Assembly (NCBI GenBank): GCA_963803125.1
Contig: CAWDLR010000003.1
Coordinates: 1,116,001-1,180,000 of the forward strand
From: G963675935 sp963803125
GTDB lineage: Bacteria; Planctomycetota; Planctomycetia; Pirellulales; Thermoguttaceae
Direction: 5' to 3'
Length of the DNA stretch: 64,000 nt
In this document: in pieces, positions 16,310 to 25,251 of the stretch
Position numbering within the stretch: the first letter of the stretch is position 1
Layout of the letters: every line of letters starts with the position of its first letter
Translations under genes and position numbers: made by a program
The notes under the pieces: model-generated
What the model was told of the DNA's origin: nothing
Seen by the model: only the letters and a program-made list of their open reading frames with translations
Databases searched by the model: none

Positions 16310-17920
16310 ATGGAAATGGATCAACTGGTGGCCCTCTGCAAACGGCGGGGGTTCTTGTTTCAATCGAGCGAAATCTACGGCGGCTTGCAGGGCTTCTGGG
16401 ATTACGGCCCGCTGGGCGTCGAACTGAAGCGGAACGTCCGCGAGGCCTGGTGGCATGACATGGTCACCTCGCACAACGAGCTGGAAGTCCCGCCCGGCGC
16501 CCCCTCGACCTTCGAAATGGTCGGCATCGACTCGTCGATCATCATGCACTCGCAAGTCTGGAAGTGCTCGGGCCATTACGACCTCTTCCACGACTACATG
16601 GTCGATTGCCGCGAGTCGAAAAAGCGTTACCGCTACGACCAGGTCTGCGGCCGCTGGCTGCGGTGCAAGGGGCAGCGGATCTTCGTGGCCAGCGACGCCG
16701 CCGGCAACGAGGGGCTCGAACTGACCCAGCACAAGGCGATGAAGTTCTTCAATCTCCGCGGCAAAGACGCCGACGAGCTGGTCTGGGACGGCCCGCTGGT
16801 CTCCCTGACCACCGTTAGCGACTTCTCCCACGTGCTCGGGCCCGACGCCAAGACGCTGGGCACGCTGACCGCGCCGCGCGAGTTCAATCTGATGTTCAAG
16901 ACGATCGCCGGGGCGCTGGGCGGCGAGGAGGACACGGTCTTCCTGCGTCCCGAGACCGCCCAGGGCATGTTCGTCAACTTCAAGAACGTCTGCGACAGCA
17001 CCCGCGTGCGGATTCCCTTCGGCATCGCGCAGATGGGCAAGAGCTTCCGCAACGAAATCACCCCGCGCAACTTCACCTTCCGCTCGCGCGAGTTCGAGCA
17101 GATGGAGATCGAGTTCTTCTGCCACCCGAGCACGTCGCCCGAGTGGTATCGCTACTGGCGCGATCGCCGCTATCAGTGGTACGTCAATCTCGGCCTGGCG
17201 AGCGAGCGGCTGCGGCTCCGCGATCACGAACAGGAGGAATTGAGCCATTACTCCTGCGGCACGGCCGACATCGAATACGCCTTCCCGTTCCTGTCGCAGG
17301 GCGAGTTCGGCGAATTGGAGGGGGTGGCCCATCGCGGCGATTTCGACCTCCGCAGCCACGCCGAAGGGAAACTGGTGCGGCAGGGCGACCAACTCGTCGT
17401 GGAGACCGACGCCGACGGAAAGCCGCGCTATCGCGGCAGCGGCAAAGACCTCAGCTACTTTGACGACCAGACGAAGGAGCGCTACATTCCGCACGTGATC
17501 GAGCCCTCGGCCGGGGCCGACCGCGCCACGCTGGCGTTTCTCTGCGAGGCCTATAACGAGGATGAGGCTCCGGACGAAAACGGCAAGCCGACCAAGCGGG
17601 TCTTCTTGAAATTGCACCCGCGGCTGGCGCCGATCAAGGCGGCGGTCTTTCCGCTGGTCAAAAAGGACGGAATGCCCGAGATCGCCCGCGAAATCTACAA
17701 GACCCTCAAGCCGATGATGCCGGTGTTCTACGACAAGAAGGGGGCAGTCGGTCGCCGCTATCGCCGCCAAGACGAAGTCGGCACGCCCTTCTGTGTCACG
17801 GTGGACAGCCAAACCCTCGAAGACGGCACCGTCACCATCCGCGAGCGCGACACCTTGCAGCAGTGGCGCGTCCACAAGGACCGATGCGCCGCCGGCCTGC
17901 GGCAGCGCCTGCTGGCGTAG
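16310..17920 (+). CDS. glyS: Glycyl-tRNA synthetase, dimeric class II type
   Basis: It charges tRNA-Gly. Motif order is that of the single-chain alpha2 enzyme: RRGFLFQSSEIYGGLQGFWDYGPLG at the N-terminus, motif 2 around FRNEITPRNFTFRSREFEQMEIEFF, motif 3 toward VIEPSAGADRATLAFL, and the anticodon-binding domain LAPIKAAVFPLVKKDGMPEIA near the C-terminus. At 536 residues it is close to family length. The start MEMDQLVALCKRRG is in the expected position. It is unrelated to the two-subunit GlyQ/GlyS enzyme. Intact, with no repeats inside. Confidence 0.95.
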   Translation: MEMDQLVALCKRRGFLFQSSEIYGGLQGFWDYGPLGVELKRNVREAWWHDMVTSHNELEVPPGAPSTFEMVGIDSSIIMHSQVWKCSGHYDLFHDYMVDCRESKKRYRYDQVCGRWLRCKGQRIFVASDAAGNEGLELTQHKAMKFFNLRGKDADELVWDGPLVSLTTVSDFSHVLGPDAKTLGTLTAPREFNLMFKTIAGALGGEEDTVFLRPETAQGMFVNFKNVCDSTRVRIPFGIAQMGKSFRNEITPRNFTFRSREFEQMEIEFFCHPSTSPEWYRYWRDRRYQWYVNLGLASERLRLRDHEQEELSHYSCGTADIEYAFPFLSQGEFGELEGVAHRGDFDLRSHAEGKLVRQGDQLVVETDADGKPRYRGSGKDLSYFDDQTKERYIPHVIEPSAGADRATLAFLCEAYNEDEAPDENGKPTKRVFLKLHPRLAPIKAAVFPLVKKDGMPEIAREIYKTLKPMMPVFYDKKGAVGRRYRRQDEVGTPFCVTVDSQTLEDGTVTIRERDTLQQWRVHKDRCAAGLRQRLLA

Positions 17921-18287
17921 CGGCGTTGCGTTACATAGAATAACACGTGTCGTCCGTTTAGCCGCGCCCCGAAGGGAAGCGGTCGTGACACCGAACGGCC
18001 CGCGGTCAGTGCATTCCCTTGTTCCCGGGGAGGATTTGGGGTCAGAGCGCACTCGGTCATTAGGTGGATTCTGCGTCAGTACGTAGATCTGCTATTGGCT
18101 AGGGAGGGTCAGACAAGTAATGTCGCGTGGAGAACTCGCGAGAGCCGCTCCCCTGCGAGTCGCGGCTAAACGTAGACCGACATTGCCTTTCTGACAGTCA
18201 AAAATAAGTGCGATCCGACCCCACTTACCCCCCCCATAAGCGGTTGCAGGCGGCAGTGCAACCGCTGCAAACGCGGCATTTTCGGCG
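17921..18287. other. 367-bp gene-free region with CGTTTAGC and GGGGTCAGAGCGCAC repeats
   Basis: CGTTTAGCCGCGCCCCGAAG begins at 17955 and its inverted terminus CGCGGCTAAACG ends at 18172. Between them GGGGTCAGAGCGCACTC (from ~18038) is partly complementary to GTGCGATCCGACCCC near 18208-18222. No open frame of interest is seen. The two convergent genes glyS and the XylR-type regulator end on either side. Confidence 0.6.
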
Positions 18288-19556
18288 TCATTTCGTGACG
18301 TGCCCACGGGCTTCGCGGCGGTATTCGCCCGGCGAGTGGCCGGTGAGTTTGCGAAAGACGATCGCCATCCGCTGCGGGCTGAGGAAGCCCGACTGCCCGG
18401 CCACGGCCGACATCGGCAGTTCGCTGCTGGCCAGCAGCTCCTTGGCCCGCTCGACGCGGGCGCGGTGGATCTCGGCCAGCACCGAGCGGCCCAACAGGCT
18501 GCGGAACTTCTGCTCGAGCACGCGGCGGCGAACCACCACTTCGGCGGCGATCCTGCTCACCTTGAGCGGCTCGGCGAGGTGATTGCGGATGTAGTGCAAG
18601 GCGGCGGTGACGATCGGCTCATCGACGGCGAACGTGCTGGTCGAATGCCGCGTGACAATGTGCAGCGGCGGCAGGTAGACGACCTCGCCTCTCGCGCGGC
18701 GGCCCGCGAGCATGCGGTCCAGGCGTTTGGCCGCCTCGAAACCGATCTGCTCGGCCGGAATCGCCACGCTCGACAGCGGCGGGAAGGCCAGTTGGCACTC
18801 CAATTCGTCGTTGTCCACGCCCAGGATCGCCACGTCGTCGGGCACGCGCAGGCCGAGCAGTTGGCACATGTCGGCCAGGTCGTGGGCGGCGACGTCGTGG
18901 TCGGCCAGCACGGCCACCGGTTTGGCCAGCCCGCGGAGCCACTGCCGCACCTGCGTGTTGACGCTCTTCCAACTCGCCCGCTCCGACAGACGCGGCAGAT
19001 ACTCGACGTGACAGGCGTGGACTTCGAAGCCGGCCTGCTCGACGGCCGCGCGAAAGCCGGCCAGCCGCATCTGCGAATAATGGGCCAGGCGGCTGCCGAA
19101 GTAGCCGAAATTGCGGTAGCCGCGGGTAAGGAAATGATCGGCGGCCAACTGCGCCACGGTTGTGTGGTCAACATCGACCGTCGGAATCCCCAACCCCTGC
19201 AACATGCACGCCGTATCGACCGCCGGCTTGCCGAGTTTGAGGATCGCGCGGGCGACCTTGGCGTCGTCCAGGTGGGCGATGATCCCGTGCGGATTCCACT
19301 CGGCCAACGGCCGCAGCGTCGCCATTGAAGGCGGGGCGTTGTGGAAGAGCCAACGTTTCGCATGACCGGCGTAGGCGCGAATCCCCAGCAGCACCTGCCG
19401 GTGAAAACCGGCGTCCTGGCTCATCAGCAGTGCAATCCGCCGGGGGCCCATCATGCCGACGCTCATCACAACAGGGGAAGCCGGCTCGGCGATCCGTCGG
19501 GTCGGCATATCGTTCATTGTAATTTGGGCTCTGTCGTAGGAAGTAGGGCGGGACAA
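18288..19556 (-). CDS. XylR-type transcriptional regulator (sugar-binding domain plus AraC DNA-binding domain)
   Basis: The N-terminal two thirds (residues ~35-300) resemble a LacI/GalR periplasmic-binding-like domain: RRIALLMSQDAGFHRQVLLGI, GIPTVDVDHTTVAQLAADHFL, RGYRNFGYFGS and VAILGVDNDELECQLAFPPLSSV. The last ~100 residues form an AraC/XylS double helix-turn-helix (LKVSRIAAEVVVRRRVLEQKFR, RVERAKELLASSELPMSAVAGQSGF, FRKLTGHSPGEYRRE). This order matches planctomycete XylR-type regulators of sugar use. The exact start is uncertain; ATGs at about 19517 and 19460 are alternatives. It lies 25 bases upstream of the hyi-like gene on the same strand and probably controls it or nearby transport genes. 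Confidence 0.88.
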   Translation of the reverse strand: MSRPTSYDRAQITMNDMPTRRIAEPASPVVMSVGMMGPRRIALLMSQDAGFHRQVLLGIRAYAGHAKRWLFHNAPPSMATLRPLAEWNPHGIIAHLDDAKVARAILKLGKPAVDTACMLQGLGIPTVDVDHTTVAQLAADHFLTRGYRNFGYFGSRLAHYSQMRLAGFRAAVEQAGFEVHACHVEYLPRLSERASWKSVNTQVRQWLRGLAKPVAVLADHDVAAHDLADMCQLLGLRVPDDVAILGVDNDELECQLAFPPLSSVAIPAEQIGFEAAKRLDRMLAGRRARGEVVYLPPLHIVTRHSTSTFAVDEPIVTAALHYIRNHLAEPLKVSRIAAEVVVRRRVLEQKFRSLLGRSVLAEIHRARVERAKELLASSELPMSAVAGQSGFLSPQRMAIVFRKLTGHSPGEYRREARGHVTK

Positions 19557-19580
19557 GCGGAGCGCAGCCCCACCGTCGGC

Positions 19581-20366
19581 CTACGCGCCCAGATATTTCC
19601 GCGTCCGTCGCACCGACGCGACGTGGTTCATGCTGGGCATGTATTCGAGGCCGAAGACGCCACGGTAGCCGAGCCGCTCGATCTGCCGGAAGAGGAAGGG
19701 ATAATCGACTTCGCCCTCGAACAGCTCATGTCGGCCGGGGACGCCGGCGCTGTGGATGTGGCCGATCACGTCCAGGTTCCGCTCGACGTGCTTCAACAGA
19801 TCGCCCTCCATGGTCTGCATGTGATAACAATCGAACAACAGTCTCATCCGCTCGGAGTCGATCTGGCGGCAGATGGCCGCGCCGTGGTCGCTGCTGGTCA
19901 ACCAGTAACCAGCGTGATCGTAGGGGGTGTTCAGCGGTTCGAGGAGCAGGGTGACGCCGGCCGCTTCGGCCAGCTTCACCGTCGCCTCCAGGCCCGCCAG
20001 CACCGATTTCTCCATCTGCCGATCGCTACGGCCGGGGACGACGTTGCCGGTGCAGACGATCGTGGCCGGGATGCCGGCGGCCTGGTTAAAGGCCAGCGTC
20101 ATTCGCACGCGATCGAGCCACTGGCGGCGATTGGCCGGATCGGTCAGGCCGCCGCCGAGGCTGCCGTCGGGCGCGCCGATCACCGTGTTGGTGATTTTGA
20201 GGCGATGCCGTTTGGCCATCGCGGCCAGTTCTTCGCCGGGGCCGCGAAAGCTGCCGTCGACGAACCACATTTCCACGTAGTGGAAGCCCGCCTTGGCCGC
20301 CGCCGCCAGACGCTGCTCGAAGGGGAGATCAGCAAACGCCATCTCGATGCAAAGGCCGAGTTTCAT
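19581..20366 (-). CDS. Hydroxypyruvate-isomerase-like TIM-barrel enzyme
   Basis: This 261-residue xylose-isomerase-like TIM barrel most resembles hydroxypyruvate isomerase (Hyi). Features are MKLGLCIEMAFADLPFEQRL, FHYVEMWF, LLLEPLN with a metal-binding glutamate, LFDCYHMQTMEGD, IGHIHSAGVPGRHE and GVFGLEYMP with the second glutamate. The enzyme family interconverts hydroxypyruvate and tartronate semialdehyde, but related members act on other small sugars. The start at 20366 is chosen over 20402 because the longer form begins inside the palindromic repeat at 20384. It sits between the XylR-type regulator and a DegT aminotransferase. Confidence 0.82.
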   Translation of the reverse strand: MKLGLCIEMAFADLPFEQRLAAAAKAGFHYVEMWFVDGSFRGPGEELAAMAKRHRLKITNTVIGAPDGSLGGGLTDPANRRQWLDRVRMTLAFNQAAGIPATIVCTGNVVPGRSDRQMEKSVLAGLEATVKLAEAAGVTLLLEPLNTPYDHAGYWLTSSDHGAAICRQIDSERMRLLFDCYHMQTMEGDLLKHVERNLDVIGHIHSAGVPGRHELFEGEVDYPFLFRQIERLGYRGVFGLEYMPSMNHVASVRRTRKYLGA

Positions 20367-20383
20367 GATGTCTCCTGCAAGGG

Positions 20384-20456
20384 AAAAAGGGGACAGGTCC
20401 AATTTGTGCGAAGCACCCTCCGGGCCGTTCCGGCAAATTGGACCCGTCCCCTTTTT
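20384..20456. repeat. 73-bp foldback GGGGACAGGTCC ... GGACCCGTCCCC
   Basis: The termini AAAAAGGGGACAGGTCCAAT and ATTGGACCCGTCCCCTTTTT are complementary. The centre TGCGAAGCACCCTCCGGGCC GTTCCGG matches the centre of the copy inside lysA (32170-32240, opposite orientation), while the arms differ in a paired manner. It lies between the stop of the DegT gene and the hyi-like start. Confidence 0.88.
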
Positions 20457-20458
20457 CC

Positions 20459-21853
20459 TTAGGGACCAGGGACAGGTTCATTTCTTCGACCCATCTTGGG
20501 TCGCGGAATGTGCCTGCTGCCGTCTGCCCGGCTGCGTGTCAAGGGGGACAGTCCCCGGTTGATACCCAGGGCGATGCGGTCGCAATCCTCATCGCTGTAA
20601 TGCCAGTTGATTTCGATCATAATCGCCCGGCTGAGCAGATCGAGCGTGCGCGGACAAAGGTCTTTGCAGTAGCGGGGCAGTTCCTCCTCGGGCACCGCGC
20701 TCCACGGCAGCCCGTCGGCGGCGACCGGCTTCTTCTCCAAGATGTGTTCCCAATAGGCGTAGATGTGCCAATCGCGGACTTTCTGGTCGTAGATTCCCCC
20801 GGCGGGCACGCCCTGGGTCTGCATCGCCTGCATCGCTTTGCGCGTTGTCTCGCCGTCGCCGAGGAAGAAGATCAGGCAGATGCCCGTGTCGCCGGCGGCG
20901 TCGGGAACGCGGCGGAACGACAGCCCGGCGACCGGCTCGATCGCCTCCTTGATCCGCGTGAATGCGCGGCGGTAGCCGGCCAGCATGGCGTCGGTCTTGC
21001 GGATTTGGGCCAGGGCGACCGCCCCCTGCAATTCGCTCATTCGATAGTTCTCGCCGCAGAACAGTTCGCCCGGCTTCCGCTCGCGGGAAAAACGGTCGGG
21101 ACGCCAGCAGGCGGCCGTATCGTGCCAACTCTCGGCGCGGGTGTAGAGCCACTCGTCGTCGGTCGTGACAAAACCGCCTTCGCCGCTGGCATGGACCTTG
21201 TAATAGTCGAAGCTGAAGCAGCCGACCGTGCCCAGGCTGCCGAGGCGTTTGCCCTGGAACGAGCCGCCGCCCGACTGGGCAACGTCCTCGACGACGGGGA
21301 TGCCCTTGCGGCGACCGAGATCGAGAAGTGCGTCCATCTGGGCGGGGGCGCCGCGCATGTGGACCGGCACGATCGCCTTGGTCCGCTTCGTGATCGCCCT
21401 CTCCGCCGCGGCCGGATCGAGGCAGAGCGAATCGTCCACCTCGACGATGACCGGGATGGCGTTGCAGGCGACGACGCTGGCGGCGGTGGCGAAAAACGTA
21501 TAGGCCGGCACGATCACCTCGTCGCCCGCCCCGATTCCCAGCGCCCGATACGCGCATACCAGGGCCGAGGTGCAGGAGTTGACGGCCAGGCAGTGCCGCA
21601 CGCCAATCAACTCGGCCATCGCCCTTTCGGCCGCCTCGACCTTGCTGGGCCGCGGATTGTAGTAGCGAAACAGGTGCGGGCCTTGGAGATTTCGGTCGTT
21701 GCGGACCAGCTCGGTGATCCGCTGCTTCGTTTCCGGCGAGAACTGCCACAGGTCGAGGACCTCCAGCAGTTCGTCGCAGCCGATCTTCGTCGGATACGGC
21801 CCCAACTGGGGCACGGCCTTCGACGGACTCGCCGCCTTGCCGACAGTCGCCAT
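20459..21853 (-). CDS. DegT/DnrJ/EryC1 family PLP aminotransferase
   Basis: This ~464-residue sugar aminotransferase-like protein contains the family fold: AVNSCTSALVCAYRALGIGAGDEV, IVPAYTFFATAASV, PVVEDVAQSGGGSFQGKR, the PLP lysine in CFSFDYYKVHASGEGG, and GENYRMSELQGAVALAQI. It could transaminate a keto-sugar nucleotide or a cyclitol; the substrate is not known. The start MATVGKAASPSKAV at 21853 is preferred; the longer frame to 22075 lacks similarity. The last ~20 residues (SRHIPRPKMGRRNEPVPGP) are repeat-derived or low-complexity and end right beside the 20384 repeat. It is divergent from the symporter gene. Confidence 0.88.
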   Translation of the reverse strand: MATVGKAASPSKAVPQLGPYPTKIGCDELLEVLDLWQFSPETKQRITELVRNDRNLQGPHLFRYYNPRPSKVEAAERAMAELIGVRHCLAVNSCTSALVCAYRALGIGAGDEVIVPAYTFFATAASVVACNAIPVIVEVDDSLCLDPAAAERAITKRTKAIVPVHMRGAPAQMDALLDLGRRKGIPVVEDVAQSGGGSFQGKRLGSLGTVGCFSFDYYKVHASGEGGFVTTDDEWLYTRAESWHDTAACWRPDRFSRERKPGELFCGENYRMSELQGAVALAQIRKTDAMLAGYRRAFTRIKEAIEPVAGLSFRRVPDAAGDTGICLIFFLGDGETTRKAMQAMQTQGVPAGGIYDQKVRDWHIYAYWEHILEKKPVAADGLPWSAVPEEELPRYCKDLCPRTLDLLSRAIMIEINWHYSDEDCDRIALGINRGLSPLTRSRADGSRHIPRPKMGRRNEPVPGP

Positions 21854-22266
21854 AATGTTGCTCCGATGATGCCCGTGAGAATTACTCAGATTGCTCGCTG
21901 CCGCTACCCCTGTACTATAGTATGAGTGCCCACCTGCCGAATCGCCAGAGGCCGGCCCGGCGTTTCCAATTGCGCCATTCTTATGGCGGTTTGCGTCGCA
22001 AAACGCAACAACGATCACGCAATCGAGCACGGACCACTCCGCGGACGGGTTGCCGCCGTCGCCGCCCGTTGTCATCTTGAGGGAGTGCCAACCGCATTTC
22101 TCACCACGCGGGGAGAACGCCTAACAGAGTGACCGGTGGGGCAGACATTCCTGTCTGCCCTCTTTGCTGCATTCTCCGGGGCAGACAGGAATGTCTGCCC
22201 CACCGCGGTGAGATTGCGAACTACCGAAGACAATCGCCGCGAACTCATCCCGGCAGGGCTGCGCGC
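21854..22266. other. 413-bp divergent intergenic region between the aminotransferase and symporter genes
   Basis: Both promoters should lie here. TACTATAGTATGAG near 21913 is AT-rich and near-palindromic, so it could carry a -10 box or operator, possibly for the XylR-type regulator. The palindromic repeat at 22136-22204 lies 62 bases before the symporter start. Confidence 0.45.
22136..22204. repeat. Complete GGTGGGGCAGACATTCCTGT repeat pair
   Basis: Inverted units GGTGGGGCAGACATTCCTGT CTGCCC and GGGCAGACAGGAATGTCTGC CCCACC are perfectly complementary around a 17-base spacer. Each unit is itself a palindrome, so the block can fold as one long or two short hairpins. Confidence 0.88.
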
Positions 22267-23919
22267 ATGCTTACAACGATCGACGTGGTAATTATACTGG
22301 CTTCGATGGCGTTTGTCGTCGGTGTGGGCGTGGTCGCGGGGCGGAAGCGCGGCGACACCGCCCACGGCTATTTCCTCGGCGGCAACCGCATGCCCTGGTG
22401 GCTGATCGGCACGGCCTTCGTCGCCACCGGCATCTCCAGCGAGCAGATGATCGGCACGGTCGGCATCACCTACGATTACGGCATGGGCATCGCCAACTGG
22501 GAATGGTTTGGCCTGCCCGCCTATACGCTGGTGCTGCTGTTCTTCATTCCCATCTACCTACGGAACAAAGTGACGACCATCCCCGGCTTCCTCGCCGACC
22601 GTTTCGGGCCGGCCGTAGGTACGGCGTATTCGTGCCTGCTGCTGTTCCTCTACGTCTTCGTCTACATGGCGATGGTCCTCTACGCCGGAAGTCTGGCGTT
22701 CTCCCATGCCGTCTTCGGGGACAACGTGTTCTGGTGGCAAACCGTGCTCGTGCTGGTGCTGATTGCGGTTGGTGTCGGGGCATACACGATTCACGGCGGG
22801 CTGACCTCGGTCATGTGGGCCGATCTGTTTCAGTGCGTCCTGCTGGTGACCGGCGGGGTCACGCTCTTTCTTTTCGCCTTGCACCAGATTCCCGGCGGGT
22901 GGAATGCGATGGTCGAGGGGGTGAAAGCGGCGGGCCAGCCCGAACGCATGCACCTCTACCAATCGCCCGGCCATCCGATGGCGCCCTTTCTCGGAATGGT
23001 CATCTTCATCTTTGGGGCAATGACCTTCTACCAAGTGGGAAACCAGGCGATGGTGCAACGCATCCTGGCCGCCCGCACCACCTGGGACGGCTTGATGGGC
23101 CTGATCCTAGCGCAGGCCATCAACTTCCTCCGCCCGCTGGTGACCTGCTTCCTCGGCCTGATCGTCTGGCATTGGATCAACGTGCTGCACAGATCGCCCG
23201 AGATGGGGACCCAACTGGCAAAGAACAAGGACTTGGCCTTCACCTTCGCGCTGAAGCAATTCGCCCCGGTCGGGGTGCGCGGCGTCGTGTTGGCCGGACT
23301 GATCGCCGCGGTGATGGCCACGCTAAGCGGATTGGTGAATTCGACGTCAACCCTCTTCTCGGCCGACATCTACAAGAAGTTCATCCATCGCCAGGCCAGC
23401 GATCGCGAGATGGTGCGGACCGGGCGGATTGCCTCCTTCGCCGCCCTGCTGCTGGCCGCCTGCATCTCGCCGATCGTCGGCGAACTGGGCGGCATCTTCA
23501 AGTTCTTTCAGAACGCCCTGACCTACATTGCCTGCCCCTTCATGGCAACGGTCTTGATGGGCATCCTCTGGAAGCGCGTCAACTACGCCGCCGGCCTGTT
23601 CGGACTGGTGGGCGGGTTCTTCATCGAGGTGACATTGGGCGTGATCTTCAGCGGCCAGTTCGAAAAGTCGCTGGGCATTCCCTACCTGCACTTCTTCTAC
23701 ATTGGCGGCATCGGAGAGGTGATTATCATCGCGGGTATGATCGTCATTACGCTGCTTACGAGCCCACCCGACGTCGCCAAGATTTCGCGCTTTGTCTGGC
23801 GGCCACAATTGCTGCGGGCCTACGACGAGGGCGTGCCTCGCCCCTGGTACCAGAAAGTGAAACTGTGGTACGGCGTCGTCGCCGTGATCTGGTTCTATCT
23901 CTACTGGCGATTCTGGTAA
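22267..23919 (+). CDS. Sodium:solute symporter (SSS family)
   Basis: This 550-residue membrane protein has about 13 to 14 hydrophobic helices. SSS features are FFLGG-like YFLGGNRMPWWLIGTAFVATG, ISSEQMIGTVGITYDYGM, GGLTSVMWADLFQCVLL, and the sodium-site helix GLIAAVMATLSGLVNSTSTLFSADIYKKF. Solutes in this family include sugars, inositol, sialic acid and proline. The neighbouring sugar-type regulator and enzymes suggest a sugar or sugar-derived acid, which is inference. The start MLTTIDVVIILASMAFVV at 22267 excludes the repeat-derived in-frame extension to 22129. Confidence 0.92.
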   Translation: MLTTIDVVIILASMAFVVGVGVVAGRKRGDTAHGYFLGGNRMPWWLIGTAFVATGISSEQMIGTVGITYDYGMGIANWEWFGLPAYTLVLLFFIPIYLRNKVTTIPGFLADRFGPAVGTAYSCLLLFLYVFVYMAMVLYAGSLAFSHAVFGDNVFWWQTVLVLVLIAVGVGAYTIHGGLTSVMWADLFQCVLLVTGGVTLFLFALHQIPGGWNAMVEGVKAAGQPERMHLYQSPGHPMAPFLGMVIFIFGAMTFYQVGNQAMVQRILAARTTWDGLMGLILAQAINFLRPLVTCFLGLIVWHWINVLHRSPEMGTQLAKNKDLAFTFALKQFAPVGVRGVVLAGLIAAVMATLSGLVNSTSTLFSADIYKKFIHRQASDREMVRTGRIASFAALLLAACISPIVGELGGIFKFFQNALTYIACPFMATVLMGILWKRVNYAAGLFGLVGGFFIEVTLGVIFSGQFEKSLGIPYLHFFYIGGIGEVIIIAGMIVITLLTSPPDVAKISRFVWRPQLLRAYDEGVPRPWYQKVKLWYGVVAVIWFYLYWRFW

Positions 23920-24013
23920 GCGGCAGTGTGCCACTGCTTCGCAGAAGCAGTGCCGGCTATTGCCAGCGAGGCTGCCACTGCTTCTACGAAGCAGTGGCAC
24001 ACCGCGGCACTGC
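23920..24013. repeat. Foldback of GGCAGTGTGCCACTGCTTC units right after the symporter stop
   Basis: GCGGCAGTGTGCCACTGCTT C begins with the first base after the TAA. The inverted partner GAAGCAGTGGCACACCGCGG CACTGCC ends near 24013, and a smaller hairpin (CTTCGCAGAAG) lies inside the left half. It is a candidate terminator without a T-run. Confidence 0.8.
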
Positions 24014-24169
24014 CGACTGCCCACTGCCGACTTCCTACTCCCCACTTTGCCCAAATTCGTAGCCGAATTGCCCTTGTCCCCCCCTGGCGATCTTGCTACC
24101 ATCCGCCCCACTTGTCGCCGCAGGTTTCGCGCGGATGCCCTCATTCGAGGGGATCGCAAGGAGATTGCC

Positions 24170-24988
24170 ATGTTACGGTTCGGACGCACGCCGTGGGTTT
24201 GGGCGTGGATCGCACTGGTCGCCGGCTGCGCCGATAATCCGATGGTGATGAAAGGGCAGATCGCCCAGCTCCAGCAGCAACAGGTCGCCTCGTCGCGGCA
24301 GTATCAGCAGCTTCAAGATCGGGCGAACGCGTTGGACCGCGACAACCAGGAAAAGGACACGCTGTTGGCCCAGGCCCGGCAGCAGACCAAGGTCTCGGAG
24401 GACCAATTGGCGTTGCTTCGCGAACAACTGCGCAGCACCACCGCACAGCTTGCCCAAACCAAGGCGGATAAGGAGAGCGTCGATCGGCGGGTGCAAGTCC
24501 TCAACGCCTCGATGCAGCGGCAAGGCGGAGTCACGATCGACCCGAACAGCAGCTTGCAGCAGTCACTGCCGACGATCAACGTTGCCGGAGTTTTCGTCCG
24601 CCGCGACGGCGAGGTGGTTCGCGTCGAGTTGCCCGGCCAAGTGCTCTTCGAGCCCGGCAGCGACCGGCTTCGCCCCGGCGCGACGGAACTGATTACCGAC
24701 GTGGCAACGGAATTGGCCCGCGTGTACCCCGACCAGATGGTCGGCATCGAGGGTTACACCGACAACGATCCGGTGGCGGGCGGGCAGTTCCGCAACAACC
24801 ACGAGCTTTCGGTCCACCGCGCCATGACCGTCTACGACGTGGTCGTAAACCGTTCGCGCTTACAGGGAAACCAGTTGTTCGTGACCGGTCACGGTCCCAC
24901 CCAACCGGCATACTCTAACGCCACGGCCGAGGCAAAGCAGCGCAACCGCCGCGTCGAGTTCGTGGTCTATCCCGAGCGGAAGAGTTGA
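24170..24988 (+). CDS. OmpA-family lipoprotein with coiled coil
   Basis: A 272-residue envelope protein. The N-terminus is a signal peptide ending in the lipobox LVAGC (cysteine ~20). Residues ~28-115 form a coiled coil rich in Q, A and L (GQIAQLQQQQ, LQDRANALDRDNQEKDTLL). Residues ~140-270 form an OmpA C-terminal peptidoglycan-binding domain (VLFEPGSDRLRPGATELI, VGIEGYTDNDPV, LSVHRAMTVYDVV, QRNRRVEFVVYP). It should tether the outer membrane to the cell wall. AAGGAG lies 6 bases before the ATG at 24170. Sequence looks complete. Confidence 0.92.
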   Translation: MLRFGRTPWVWAWIALVAGCADNPMVMKGQIAQLQQQQVASSRQYQQLQDRANALDRDNQEKDTLLAQARQQTKVSEDQLALLREQLRSTTAQLAQTKADKESVDRRVQVLNASMQRQGGVTIDPNSSLQQSLPTINVAGVFVRRDGEVVRVELPGQVLFEPGSDRLRPGATELITDVATELARVYPDQMVGIEGYTDNDPVAGGQFRNNHELSVHRAMTVYDVVVNRSRLQGNQLFVTGHGPTQPAYSNATAEAKQRNRRVEFVVYPERKS

Positions 24989-25251
24989 GGGGCTAGGGGC
25001 TAGGGATTAGAGGCTGGGGACTGGGGGCTGGGGATTAGGGATTGGGGATTGGGGATTAGGGATTGGCGGTGAGGGGTGGGCGGTTCACCGCGCACTGAAC
25101 CGCTCGCGGTCAAACAACCTCCAACCGCTTGCGGTTTCGCAACAATCCTGTCCGCCCCCACACCAATCGCGCCGCCGCCCTTGCCGTTGGCGGACCGCGG
25201 GGTTAAGGTGAATCGTACCGCCCCCAGCCCCCGACCCCCAGCCCCAGCCCC
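24989..25251. repeat. G-rich low-complexity block with a C-rich partner before hisH
   Basis: 24990-25077 is a run of GGGGATTAGGGATTGGGGAT-like units. 25216-25251 reads CCCCCAGCCCCCGACCCCCA GCCCCAGCCCC, its rough complement, and ends directly at the hisH ATG. Between the arms are GC-rich pieces (CAACCGCTTGCGGTTTCGCA is a small hairpin). Confidence 0.7.

Noticed and set aside
22398..24062. Long + strand frame of 554 residues overlapping the Na+/solute symporter
   Set aside because: It is the alternative frame of the symporter gene: rich in R, H and P, no domain-like features; the symporter frame has full motifs.
24989..25251. CRISPR array or telomere-like repeat
   Set aside because: Units of GGGGATTAGGGATT vary in length and have no regular spacers; no cas gene is present. 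It is low-complexity foldback DNA.
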